A stretch of DNA of 64,000 nt from Phytoactinopolyspora alkaliphila. Its GTDB lineage: Bacteria; Actinomycetota; Actinomycetes; Jiangellales; Jiangellaceae. The translations under genes and the position numbers were made by a program. Positions 34,243 through 41,974 of this stretch are shown in pieces. The stretch covers positions 62,001 through 126,000 of the forward strand of contig NZ_JAAGOB010000009.1 in assembly GCF_010550695.1 (NCBI RefSeq), given 5' to 3'. The notes beneath the pieces are model-generated. The model did no database searches. It worked only from the letters and a program-made list of their open reading frames with translations, and was not told where the DNA came from. Numbering within the stretch: position 1 is the first letter of the stretch; each line of letters opens with the position of its first letter.

Positions 34243-34935
34243 ATGTCGAACACTCAGAGCACCACGACCGTGCGCGCCTTCGACGAGGCCGCTAGCGACT
34301 TCGATGACCTCGGCCAGTTCCTCTGGGAGCCGATCGGGGCGGCTACGGTCGAGGCCACCAGTCCCAGCGCCGGTGATCACGTCCTGGACGCGTGCTGCGG
34401 CGTCGGCGCGTCGGCCATTCCCTCGGCCAGCCGTGTGGGACCGGATGGGCGGGTCGACGCGATCGACCTCTCAGCACCAATGATCGACGAGCTCACGAGC
34501 CTCGCCGCTGATCTGCCGCAACTGCATGCCACGCACGCGGACGCCACGTCCTGGCCCACCGACGGATATGACGTGGTGCAGTGCGTCCTGGGTATCTTCT
34601 TCTTTCCCGACATGGCCACAGGCACCGACTGGCTCGCCAGCCGCGCCCGGCCGGGCGGGCGCGTGGGCTTGACCATCTGGCGGCGTGGTTCGATGGAGGC
34701 AGCCGGCCACCACCTGATCCGGGCGGTGGCCGAAGTCACCCGGACCGACCCGACCCGCAGGCCGTCACACCCCATCGACGACGTCAACCAGGCCACGGAT
34801 TTCCAGTCGTGGCTCAGCGACGCGGACGTCGAGCGAGTTTGTGTCGCCTACCTCGAGTCACTTCGAGCTGAGAACGTCGACCACCTGGACGCCACCACGC
34901 TCATCGGCCTCGGCAGCCGGCCGTCGCAGGCATGA
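34243..34935 (+). CDS. Class I SAM-dependent methyltransferase (UbiE-like), possibly shortened
   Basis: A 230-residue Rossmann methyltransferase. Motif I is VLDACCGVGASAIPSA near residue 47, the acidic residue is VDAIDLSAPMI near 70, and DVVQCVLGIFFFPDM is the catalytic-loop region. Relatives with this N-terminus, as I know them, are about 260-280 residues. Here the region after GSMEAAGHHLIRAVAEV is short, which suggests a C-terminal internal deletion. No substrate can be named. A Zur-like box sits directly upstream, so low zinc may induce it. Confidence 0.8.
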   Translation: MSNTQSTTTVRAFDEAASDFDDLGQFLWEPIGAATVEATSPSAGDHVLDACCGVGASAIPSASRVGPDGRVDAIDLSAPMIDELTSLAADLPQLHATHADATSWPTDGYDVVQCVLGIFFFPDMATGTDWLASRARPGGRVGLTIWRRGSMEAAGHHLIRAVAEVTRTDPTRRPSHPIDDVNQATDFQSWLSDADVERVCVAYLESLRAENVDHLDATTLIGLGSRPSQA

Positions 34936-34963
34936 ACCCCAGCCGCTCTCGCCTGACCGAACC

Positions 34964-34985
34964 CGATGATCATGTCGCATCATCG
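34964..34985. terminator. Short hairpin downstream of the methyltransferase
   Basis: CGATGAT (34964-34970) and ATCATCG (34979-34985) form a perfect 7-bp stem with an 8-nt loop, 29 nt after the methyltransferase stop and 26 nt beyond the microprotein stop on the other strand. It could serve both convergent transcripts. No U-run follows. Confidence 0.4.
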
Positions 34986-35010
34986 CGGTGAGCATCTCAC
35001 TACCGGCGTC

Positions 35011-35112
35011 TCAGTCCTGTGCTGGACGGCGGAATACAGCGATCACGCCGGCCCCGGCAGCCAACAGCGCGAGCGCCACAAGGACCGCACGAATCCGGAG
35101 TTTCTTCGTCAC
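35011..35112 (-). CDS. 33-residue single-pass membrane microprotein coupled to the lysyl oxidase gene
   Basis: A tiny open frame, MTKKLRIRAVLVALALLAAG then AGVIAVFRRPAQD. It has a basic N-terminus, about 18 hydrophobic residues and a basic end, the layout of a single membrane helix. It begins at GTG 35112, overlapping the TGA of the lysyl-oxidase-like gene by 4 nt (GTGA), so ribosomes finishing that gene can restart here. The coupled start and membrane character argue that it is real. No family is recognised. Confidence 0.6.
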   Translation of the reverse strand: MTKKLRIRAVLVALALLAAGAGVIAVFRRPAQD

Positions 35113-35999
35113 CCGCACTCGTCGTTGCCGGACTGCCTGCTCGCCTCTTGACCGGCCAGCTCAACAGCCACGACGGAAGAGTTGTCCTCGTCGTCGGTTT
35201 CCCGGATCAGCCCTTCAGGGTCAGCGGTGAGCTCCAGGCAGTACACGCCATCCTCAAGATCGTCCGGTAACTTCAGGGCTTGCCCCGGCAGGTCCGCGTC
35301 GTAGATGTCGGCGAATCCCGGCGTGACACCTTGGACCGTGTCGCGCTCACAGTCGCCGTAGTGTTCCGATGCGTCGGCCCACCGCTCCCCTTCCAGGCGC
35401 CTGTTGTCTCTCATGCAGAAGCTCACCTTCTCGGTGGCGCTCACCGGCCGGCTCTCACCTGGACGGGTCAAGGCGTAGCCCGCGGACGCGTCGAAATGCC
35501 AATGGTCGTGGTCAGGATGGAAGACCATGCATCCTGCAGGGAACCGCCGCGTCGCGGTGTCCCGGTCCGGGTCGAAGGAGTCGTCGCCGTCCACATCACG
35601 GTGCACCAGCTGCGACGCGTGCCGCTGACCTTCAGGACAGTCCCCCGCCTCGTCGGGCATCAGGACGAGCGGACCGTCGCCGGCATTCGCAAGCGCTGCG
35701 GTGAAACGCAGCTCCAGGCCGCCGTCAGCCGGACGCACATGGACGTCCTCGGCAGGCAGACTGCGCATGTTGGGCAGAAGAAGGGCCGGGCGAGGCGGCC
35801 GTGTGGACACCGACGGCGCGGCGGACCGCGTCGCGGACGGCGCACCTGTGCTGGTGACATCAGGCTCCATCTGAGTGGCCGGCCCGGCATGCCCTTGGCT
35901 CGGCTCCGACGTGTCTCCACCGTCCTGACAGGAGGCCGTGATCAGCACCAGCGCCACGGCCACGCCGGCAAGAACCGACCGGTACGCATGTGACTCCAC
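35109..35999 (-). CDS. Lysyl oxidase-like putative lipoprotein
   Basis: About 296 residues. A signal with a lipobox (VLITASCQDGG, Cys near 24) is followed by a Ser/Thr/Pro/Ala linker to about residue 75. The lysyl-oxidase-type domain carries the copper-ligand cluster HPDHDHWHFDA, then ALTRPGE, SFCMRDN and, near the end, GVYCLELTADPEGLIRETDDEDNSS. Such bacterial proteins may oxidise amines on the cell surface; activity is not shown. GTG 35999 is the likely start because the signal peptide follows directly. The microprotein gene is coupled at the 3' end. Confidence 0.82.
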   Translation of the reverse strand: MESHAYRSVLAGVAVALVLITASCQDGGDTSEPSQGHAGPATQMEPDVTSTGAPSATRSAAPSVSTRPPRPALLLPNMRSLPAEDVHVRPADGGLELRFTAALANAGDGPLVLMPDEAGDCPEGQRHASQLVHRDVDGDDSFDPDRDTATRRFPAGCMVFHPDHDHWHFDASAGYALTRPGESRPVSATEKVSFCMRDNRRLEGERWADASEHYGDCERDTVQGVTPGFADIYDADLPGQALKLPDDLEDGVYCLELTADPEGLIRETDDEDNSSVVAVELAGQEASRQSGNDECG

Positions 36000-36122
36000 A
36001 CTGACCCCCCGCGGACGAACCACATGTCCAGAGTCCGCCTCATTCGAAATCCCGTCAACGGCGTGGCCCATGACAGACTGCAGCGGGTGACAATTCACAA
36101 GGACCGCGCCGGCGCCACGAAC

Positions 36123-37040
36123 ATGCCCGGACGTGGCCCCGCCCTCATCCCGCCGCGACTGAAACCGGGTGACCGGGTGCGCTTCGTTTCACCTGCCAGC
36201 CCACCGAGCCGTGAACATGTCCAGAACAGCGTCGAGTTGCTGACGAGCTGGGGCCTGCGGGTAGAGCTCGGCGATCATGTCCTGGACCAGGTCGGCTACC
36301 TTGCGGGAACCGATGAGGCGCGCCTCGCCGACCTCAACGACGCGTTCCGGGACCCAGGCGTGCGAGCCGTCATCGCGACCCGGGGCGGCAAGGGCGCGTA
36401 CCGCATCTCGCACCGCCTCGACTTCGACGCCGCCCGGCGTGATCCCAAACCACTCGTCGGATTCAGCGACATCACCATCCTGCATATGGCCCTGTGGAAG
36501 TGGTGCGGACTTGTCGGCGTCCACGGACACGCCGGCGCCGAAGGAACGCGTCGCGTTCTGATGGGCACCGAACAGGTCGTCATCCCGCAGAACCCCGACG
36601 ACGTCTCCGCCGCCACAACCATGCCCGGGCTGGCTACCGGATTCTTGATGGGCGGCAATCTCGGCACGTTGCGGACCTCGGTGGGATGCGAGCTCCCCAG
36701 CTTTGATGGGGCGATCCTGCTGATCGAGGATTACATGGGCACCGGTCTCGGCGAGATCGACCGGGAGCTGACTCAGCTCGCGAAGTCAGGCATGCTCGAC
36801 GGTGTACGGGGAGTCGCTGTCGGCCACATCCTCGGATTCGAGGAGCTGCTCGGCGACGAGACACTCGGCGGCTGGTCGGTCCTCGACGTCCTGAACGATC
36901 ATCTGAGCCGGCTGGGCGTTCCCGTGCTCGGCGGACTGCCCCTCGGACACGGCTCCGACCCCTGGTCGGTGCCTCTCGGCACCACGGCCACGATCGACAC
37001 AGACGCCGGAACCCTCACTGTGGATCCGGCCGTCTCGTGA
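36123..37040 (+). CDS. LD-carboxypeptidase (peptidase S66)
   Basis: A serine peptidase of the LdcA/MccF family, 305 residues from ATG 36123 (MPGRGPALIPPRLKPGDRV). GVRAVIATRGGKGAYRI and VGFSDITILHMAL contain the nucleophile Ser (GFSD) near residue 115. LLIEDYMGTGLGEIDREL supplies the catalytic Glu, and PVLGGLPLGHGSDPWSVPLG the His. The family trims the terminal D-Ala from muropeptides or inactivates microcin-type nucleotides; which applies here is unknown. No signal peptide is seen. GTG 36087 is an alternative start. Confidence 0.88.
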   Translation: MPGRGPALIPPRLKPGDRVRFVSPASPPSREHVQNSVELLTSWGLRVELGDHVLDQVGYLAGTDEARLADLNDAFRDPGVRAVIATRGGKGAYRISHRLDFDAARRDPKPLVGFSDITILHMALWKWCGLVGVHGHAGAEGTRRVLMGTEQVVIPQNPDDVSAATTMPGLATGFLMGGNLGTLRTSVGCELPSFDGAILLIEDYMGTGLGEIDRELTQLAKSGMLDGVRGVAVGHILGFEELLGDETLGGWSVLDVLNDHLSRLGVPVLGGLPLGHGSDPWSVPLGTTATIDTDAGTLTVDPAVS

Positions 37041-37064
37041 CTCCCTCCCTCTCCCATGCGGACG

Positions 37065-37970
37065 CTAGCCGTCGCAGACCAATCCGCGGGTCAGTGCCTC
37101 CAGGTTGGCGCGCATGACCCTCACGTAGTCGTCGTCGCTGGGCCGCTCCATGGGGTCGAGCACATCGGTGCCCACGCCCAGCTCATCAGCCAGCCGCTCC
37201 GCCATCTTCTGGGTGGCGTTGACCTCGAAGAAGATCGTTCGCACGCCGGTCTCCTCGACCACCGCCATCACCTCGCGCAGCCGGGCCGGCGAGGGCTCTA
37301 CTTCAGGGTCGACGCCTGCGATGCCTACCTGATTGAGGTTGTAGCGTGCGGCCAGATAGCCGAAAGCCTCATGCGACGTGACCACCGTGGCGTCGGCGCA
37401 GGGCTTCAAGGCGTCGGCGAACTCGTCGTCGAGCTGGGCGAGCTCCTCCTCGAGTGCCGAGGCACGATCCCGGTACTGCGAGGCGTGTTCTGGCTCGAGC
37501 TCCGCGAGGGCGTCGGCGACTTGGTGACCGGCCCAGGCCAGACGCATCGGATCCAGCCAGAAATGCGGATCCGACCCGGCGTCGGGGAGCTCCTCCGCAC
37601 CCGCCCCACCCGGGGTGTCGGCGTGAGCGGCGTCGGCGGTGTCCACCACGGGAACGTCGAGCAAAGCCACGGCATCGTCGGTGGCCGGCTGAAGCCCGGA
37701 GAGATACACGATCAGGTCGGCCTCCTGCAGCTGGCCGAACTTCGCCGGGGACAGCTCCAGGTTGTGCGGGTCTGAGCCGGCGGGCGTCAGGTTGGTGACC
37801 TGCGCATCCTCGCCCGCCACCCGTTGCGCCACGAAAACGAGCGGCGAGAAGGATGCCATCACCTCCAGCCCGTCATCGCCGGCACTCGCCTCTGCGGCGC
37901 ATCCCGCGGTGAGAACCGCCAGTGCCATGCCGGCGCCGAGCATGCCGTTGCGGCGGTGTCGGGTCGTCAA
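37065..37970 (-). CDS. Zinc ABC transporter substrate-binding lipoprotein (AztC/ZnuA-like)
   Basis: A 301-residue cluster A-I (ZnuA/AztC) metal-binding protein with a lipobox (LAVLTAGCAAE). The metal ligands are visible as the His of AGSDPHNLEL, the His of DPHFWLDP, the His of VTSHEAFGYLA and the acid in FFEVNATQ. Unlike ZnuA it lacks a long His-rich loop, as in AztC, which receives zinc from the chaperone AztD. It follows the AztD-like gene by 56 nt on the same strand. No membrane or ATPase partner gene is nearby. Confidence 0.88.
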   Translation of the reverse strand: MTTRHRRNGMLGAGMALAVLTAGCAAEASAGDDGLEVMASFSPLVFVAQRVAGEDAQVTNLTPAGSDPHNLELSPAKFGQLQEADLIVYLSGLQPATDDAVALLDVPVVDTADAAHADTPGGAGAEELPDAGSDPHFWLDPMRLAWAGHQVADALAELEPEHASQYRDRASALEEELAQLDDEFADALKPCADATVVTSHEAFGYLAARYNLNQVGIAGVDPEVEPSPARLREVMAVVEETGVRTIFFEVNATQKMAERLADELGVGTDVLDPMERPSDDDYVRVMRANLEALTRGLVCDG

Positions 37971-38026
37971 TGTGGTCTCCTGCCACCAGGGGCGGCGAAC
38001 GTCATGCCGCCGCCCCCGATCGTCCT

Positions 38027-39505
38027 TCAGTGATCGTGCTCGTCGTCTTCGTCGTGCTCGTGCTCGTCGTGCTCGTCGTCTTCGTCGTGCTCATGCCCTT
38101 CGTCGTGCTCATGCTCGTCGTCGTGCTCGTCGTCTCCGCTGTGCTCGGAGGAAACACCCTCGACGGCGTCGCCGGTGACACCAGTCATCTCGTTCGGCGT
38201 GACATCGAGCTCCACGCTGTTCCAGACCTCACCGGTCGGGATGTCCACGGCGTGCACCGTGTTGGTGCTCGGGTCGGTGACGTACGCCGTGCCGTCGAGC
38301 ATGGTGATGGTGGGACGTGGCTGCTGCCACTCCGTCGGCTCCTCCCACTCCTCCATGACCGGGATCGAGTCGACCAGCTCGGCAGTCTCCGGATCGATGA
38401 CGTGGATCTGCCCGTCGGTGCCGAGAACCAGCCCTTCACCGTCGTCGCCCCGGGCCAGGGACCGGAACGTGTAGCTTGCGGGCAGATCGACCAGGCTGAG
38501 CTCGGCCGTCCGGGTGTCCACGAGCGCCACCCGCGTGGGCCGCTCCAGATCGGCGTCGGGATCGCTCTTGTAATCACCCAGGACTATCGGCGAGTTCTCG
38601 GAGCCGGCCTGGTTGCCGATCCGGCCGTAGTCGTCCGGGCTGTCGACCTTGGTGATCTCTCCGTCCGCGTACACGAGCACGCCGTCCTCACAGCCAACGA
38701 CGACGGTCTCGTTAGCGGCCACGGCCTCACCGTGTACACCCGGGCAGTCGTCGGACGCGGCGATCTCCTCGCCGTCGGCGTCCAGCACCCGGATACCCGT
38801 GCGCGCTTCCTCGTCGCCCTCGGAGACGACCAGGGTGCCGTCGCTGAGTTCGACGGCCACGCCGTGGTGTGCCGACGGCGTGACGTACTCACGCATCTCG
38901 CGGCCGGCGTCGGCGGCATCACCGGAGTCGAACACCCAGACCTCGCCCGTGCCGTCGTCGAAAAGCGCGGTCCGGCCGTGGTGGACAACGACGTGCCCGG
39001 GCGTCTGCGCCGGCTCGATCACATCCGTGAGATCCGGTGCGGCGGTGTAGAAGTGGGAATGGTCGCCGTGCGGCTCGCCCCACGTACCCATGTCGAGCAC
39101 CTGGAAGCCGCCCGTGGTGGACACGAACAGGTGACGCTCGTCGCCCGCGGGGTTTAGCCGGTTGAAGCCGTCGAGCGCGATGTCCTCGATGACGTCCAGC
39201 GTGGTCGCGTCGAGGACCTGGATACCGCCGTCATAGGTGACAGCCAGCCGTGGCGATCGGGCCGAGACCTCGGTGGCCTCACCGTCCGTGGCCTCATCCT
39301 CGGAGGTCTCCGGCTCGGTCGCGTCGTCGGTCTCCTCGATCTCCGCCGGCAACTCGGAGGTCTCATCGGCGGCGTCGTCCTGATCGTCACCCGCACATCC
39401 GGCGAGAACGAGCCCGGACAGTGCGACACCGGCGAACAGCCTGGTAGCGGTTCGGCGAGGCGAGCGCTGCATCGCCTCGCGCAGCGTGTGGGAATGAATC
39501 GTCAT
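38027..39505 (-). CDS. AztD-like zinc metallochaperone with His/Asp/Glu-rich C-terminus
   Basis: A 492-residue secreted lipoprotein (LVLAGCAGD lipobox). A Glu/Asp/Thr-rich linker runs to about residue 80, followed by a beta-propeller-like domain of repeated DGxxxVxD strands (PRLAVTYDGGIQVLDATT, HLFVSTTGGFQVLDMGTW, ALFDDGTGEVWVFDSGDA). It ends in about 40 residues of His-Glu-Asp repeats (DEHDDEHEHDE-type), an obvious metal sponge. AztD chaperones deliver zinc to AztC, and the AztC-like gene follows directly. ATG 39505 is the probable start; TTG 39544 and ATG 39472 remain possible. Confidence 0.82.
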   Translation of the reverse strand: MTIHSHTLREAMQRSPRRTATRLFAGVALSGLVLAGCAGDDQDDAADETSELPAEIEETDDATEPETSEDEATDGEATEVSARSPRLAVTYDGGIQVLDATTLDVIEDIALDGFNRLNPAGDERHLFVSTTGGFQVLDMGTWGEPHGDHSHFYTAAPDLTDVIEPAQTPGHVVVHHGRTALFDDGTGEVWVFDSGDAADAGREMREYVTPSAHHGVAVELSDGTLVVSEGDEEARTGIRVLDADGEEIAASDDCPGVHGEAVAANETVVVGCEDGVLVYADGEITKVDSPDDYGRIGNQAGSENSPIVLGDYKSDPDADLERPTRVALVDTRTAELSLVDLPASYTFRSLARGDDGEGLVLGTDGQIHVIDPETAELVDSIPVMEEWEEPTEWQQPRPTITMLDGTAYVTDPSTNTVHAVDIPTGEVWNSVELDVTPNEMTGVTGDAVEGVSSEHSGDDEHDDEHEHDEGHEHDEDDEHDEHEHDEDDEHDH

Positions 39506-39574
39506 CACAGATCTTGAGCGCCGGTGGCGCTCTGCTCCCTTCAACAGCCGTCAAGAACAGAGCTCAGCGTAACA

Positions 39575-39593
39575 GATAATGCGATCCATTCTC
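39575..39593. promoter_or_regulatory. Possible Zur-type half-sites upstream of the AztD-like gene
   Basis: GATAAT (39575-39580) and ATTCTC (39588-39593) form a dyad of Zur-like half-sites with a 7-nt spacer instead of the usual single base. It lies about 70 nt before the predicted start, in the most A/T-rich part of the gap. The wide spacing makes it weaker than the box at 34222. Confidence 0.35.
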
Positions 39594-39713
39594 ATAACGG
39601 TTCCGCTCGACACTAGTTTGTGTCCCAGAGTGAGCGTGAGCTCAGCGCACCGAACCGGGAGCACCAGGGTGCTGTGAGTAGGTCACAGCACTGGCCCGGA
39701 TTCACCGGGAGCG

Positions 39714-40373
39714 TCAGGGCGAATCGTTGCCGGCCAGCCGGAGCTCAAGGCTGTCGAGGATCAGGTCCAGGCCGATCTGGAATTCGTCGGCGTAGGAGTA
39801 GTCGCGGTGGAGAACGTGCTGGGTGATCTGTTCGACAAGATGCGGGTAGTCATCCGGGGACAGTGCGTGCTCGATCTCGCCCACGAACTCGTCGACGCCT
39901 TCGCCCGCATTGAACGGAAGGTTGAGTTCGGTGAGCACGAACCCGTAGACGTAGGCGTCTATGGCGGAGAAGGCGTGTGACGCCAGAGCGACCGAGAAGC
40001 CGTTGTGACGCAGGCAGCCGAGCACGCTGTCGTGGTGCCGGAGCAGCGCTGGGCCGGGTGAGCGACGCGACTCGATGAGGCCCAGCGCCCATGGGTGACG
40101 TGACAGCACGCTCCGAGCCGACGCGGCCCGGTCGGTCATGGCTTGCCGCCATGGCTGCTGCGACTCAGGCAGCTCGATGCGCGTGAAGACCCAGTTCGCC
40201 AGGCCGTCCAGCAATGCTCCCTTGCCATCCAGATGGTGGTAAAGCGACATCGCTTCGACGCCGAGTTCCTTGCCGACGTTGCGCATGCTCACCTGGGTCA
40301 GCCCACCGCGGTCTGCGACCCGCACGGCGGCGTCGACGATGCGGTCGTGGCTGAGCGCTGGACGGCGCGGCAT
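39714..40373 (-). CDS. TetR-family transcriptional regulator
   Basis: A 219-residue TetR protein. The HTH is RIVDAAVRVADRGGLTQVSMRNVGKELGVEAMSLYHHLDGK at residues 10-50. The C-terminal domain resembles the TetR_C_1 class (tetracycline-repressor type: FSAIDAYVYGFVLTELNLPF). It is divergent from the quinone oxidoreductase gene, and two copies of a CTTAC-GTAAG dyad lie between them, so it most likely represses that gene and itself. Confidence 0.92.
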   Translation of the reverse strand: MPRRPALSHDRIVDAAVRVADRGGLTQVSMRNVGKELGVEAMSLYHHLDGKGALLDGLANWVFTRIELPESQQPWRQAMTDRAASARSVLSRHPWALGLIESRRSPGPALLRHHDSVLGCLRHNGFSVALASHAFSAIDAYVYGFVLTELNLPFNAGEGVDEFVGEIEHALSPDDYPHLVEQITQHVLHRDYSYADEFQIGLDLILDSLELRLAGNDSP

Positions 40374-40410
40374 GGCGAAACCTCTTCTTCAGGACCTCGG
40401 GCCTTGCGAA

Positions 40411-40458
40411 CTTACGCTCGTAAGGTTATCGTGAATCCCACAGACTTACAGGCGTAAG
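40411..40458. promoter_or_regulatory. Twin TetR operators in the divergent promoter
   Basis: CTTACGctCGTAAG (40411-40424) and CTTACaggcGTAAG (40445-40458) are two 14-bp palindromes with the same outer halves, 34 bp centre to centre, about three helical turns apart. The second ends 10 nt before the oxidoreductase start, and the first is 38 nt from the TetR start. Both promoters would be covered by bound TetR dimers. Confidence 0.75.
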
Positions 40459-40468
40459 GGGAACGTGA

Positions 40469-41416
40469 ATGCAGGCAGCGGTTGTCCACAAGTACGGGGC
40501 GCCAGACGCCGTGAACGTCGTCGATGTCCCCCAGCCCAAGCCTGGGACCGGCGACGTTCTGGTGCGTGTCAGGGCAGCCGCGGTCACCTCGGCCGACTCT
40601 CGCGTCCGCGCAGCGCGATTTCCCTCCGGGTTCGCGTTGTTCGCGCGGTTGGCTTTCGGCGTGTTGCGGCCGCGGCGTGCGATCCTGGGCAGCGCCTTCT
40701 CCGGGGAGGTAGCGGCCGTCGGAGCTGGCGTGTCCGGCTTCTCCCCCAGCGACGAGGTTTGCGGCATGACGGGGACCAAACTCGGCGCTCACGCCGAGTA
40801 CGTCGTGGTGCCCGCGAAGAAGCTCGCCCGTGTGCCGGCCGGGGTGAGCCACGAGGACGCGGCCGGGCTGCTCTTCGGTGGCACTACGGCACTGTACTTT
40901 CTGCGGGACAAGGCGGTCGTCAAGCCCGGCATGTCCGTGCTCGTCAACGGCGCGTCGGGCGCGGTCGGCACCAGCGCCGTCCAACTGGCGAAACACCTCG
41001 GTGCCACCGTGACCGGCGTGACCAGCTCGTCGAACGCGGCTCTGGTCACGACACTGGGTGCCGAGCGCGTGATCGACTACACAGCCCACGACGTGGCCAC
41101 CGTCACAGACCAGTTCGACGCGGTTCTCGATACCGTCGGCAACCTCTCCATCGCATCGGGCCGGCGTCTCCTGAACGATGACGGCGTGCTGGTGCTGGCC
41201 GTCGCCGGCCTGGGAGAGCTCGTCCGTGCGCGCGGCAAGGTCATCGCGGGCGCCGCCCCCGAACGAGTCGAGGACTTCGAGTTCCTGCTCCGGCTGGTGG
41301 CCGACGGCGAGTTCACGGTCGTGCTGGATCAGGTCTACGGCCTCCACGACGTTGCCGCGGCGCACCGCCGGGTCGACAGCGGCCGCAAGGTCGGCAACAT
41401 CGTGGTACGTCCGTAA
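40469..41416 (+). CDS. NAD(P)-dependent quinone oxidoreductase / MDR-family dehydrogenase
   Basis: A 315-residue zinc-free medium-chain dehydrogenase/reductase. MQAAVVHKYGAPDAVNVVDVPQP is the typical N-terminus. The Rossmann motif is VLVNGASGAVGTSAVQLAKHLGA near residue 150, and LAGxxx-type catalytic-domain segments GSAFSGEVAAVG and VCGMTGTKLGAHAEYVV precede it. The set of zinc-ligand cysteines of true alcohol dehydrogenases is absent. Probably induced when the neighbouring TetR binds its ligand. The natural substrate is unknown. Confidence 0.92.
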   Translation: MQAAVVHKYGAPDAVNVVDVPQPKPGTGDVLVRVRAAAVTSADSRVRAARFPSGFALFARLAFGVLRPRRAILGSAFSGEVAAVGAGVSGFSPSDEVCGMTGTKLGAHAEYVVVPAKKLARVPAGVSHEDAAGLLFGGTTALYFLRDKAVVKPGMSVLVNGASGAVGTSAVQLAKHLGATVTGVTSSSNAALVTTLGAERVIDYTAHDVATVTDQFDAVLDTVGNLSIASGRRLLNDDGVLVLAVAGLGELVRARGKVIAGAAPERVEDFEFLLRLVADGEFTVVLDQVYGLHDVAAAHRRVDSGRKVGNIVVRP

Positions 41417-41434
41417 GCGCGACCGCCGCCGTAC

Positions 41435-41587
41435 CTAACCGGCGGTAAGGAAGTCGGACGGACTCAGGGCGGCGTTCCTGAGCATGGGAATACAGGACGT
41501 CTCGCTGTTCACCGGGGCATCGGCCACGGCTTCGAGGATCGCTCCCCAGTTCGGGTTCTTCGCGCCGTCGAAGCGCCAGTCGGTCAC
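41435..41587 (-). CDS. Short hypothetical ORF, weakly DUF397-like
   Basis: About 50 residues from GTG 41587 (VTDWRFDGAKNP... ending LSPSDFLTAG). The end loosely recalls DUF397 proteins, small partners of XRE regulators in actinobacteria, but the match is weak and no ribosome site is clear. It may be a remnant or chance. The rest of the 359-bp gap (41417-41775) holds nothing else I recognise. Confidence 0.3.
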   Translation of the reverse strand: MTDWRFDGAKNPNWGAILEAVADAPVNSETSCIPMLRNAALSPSDFLTAG

Positions 41588-41775
41588 CGCGTCTGCCCTA
41601 GTCACCCGGCGCGGTGGCCAGTAGTGTCCGCTCATTCGACCACCTCGACGTGGCAGCTCGATGTCTGCTGTGTGGCCGAATGTCTTCACTCACGCGAATT
41701 TCCGCCAACGGCTCGCGTGAACAGGCGTACAGTGGAGCCACCGGAGCTGACCAAGCTCCTAACCAGGGAGCATTC

Positions 41776-41910
41776 ATGGCCGACAAGTCGCCCCGACAAC
41801 ACATGTCCAAGAAGGCCGGGAAGTCTCTCAAGGAGAAGCGCGCCGACAAGGCAGCCAAGGCGAACGCGAAGGCGAAGACCGAGATTCCGCTGCCCACGAA
41901 GAAGCGCTGA
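41776..41910 (+). CDS. Small basic conserved protein (function unknown)
   Basis: A 44-residue Lys/Ala-rich protein, MADKSPRQHMSKKAGKSLKE and onward, ending PTKKR. Proteins opening MADKSPRQ-MSKK and rich in KEKRA are common in actinobacteria, as I recall, with no known role. The start ATG 41776 has GGGAG 6 nt upstream. It is convergent with the broken ycaQ-like gene (64-nt gap). Confidence 0.75.
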   Translation: MADKSPRQHMSKKAGKSLKEKRADKAAKANAKAKTEIPLPTKKR

Positions 41911-41974
41911 CACCGCACGTCGCCGTGCCCAGGATCGCCGGCGGCTGCCGGTTTCCGCCGGGTAGGGGGCGTGT

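Noticed and set aside
34964-34985. Further copy of the CATGATCAT hairpin family
   Set aside because: It contains gatgatcatg but its stem uses different bases (CGATGAT/ATCATCG) and is only 7 bp; treated as an ordinary hairpin.
38030-38140. Trinucleotide-like microsatellite of cgtcgtgctc units
   Set aside because: It is in frame and encodes the His/Glu/Asp tail of the AztD-like protein.
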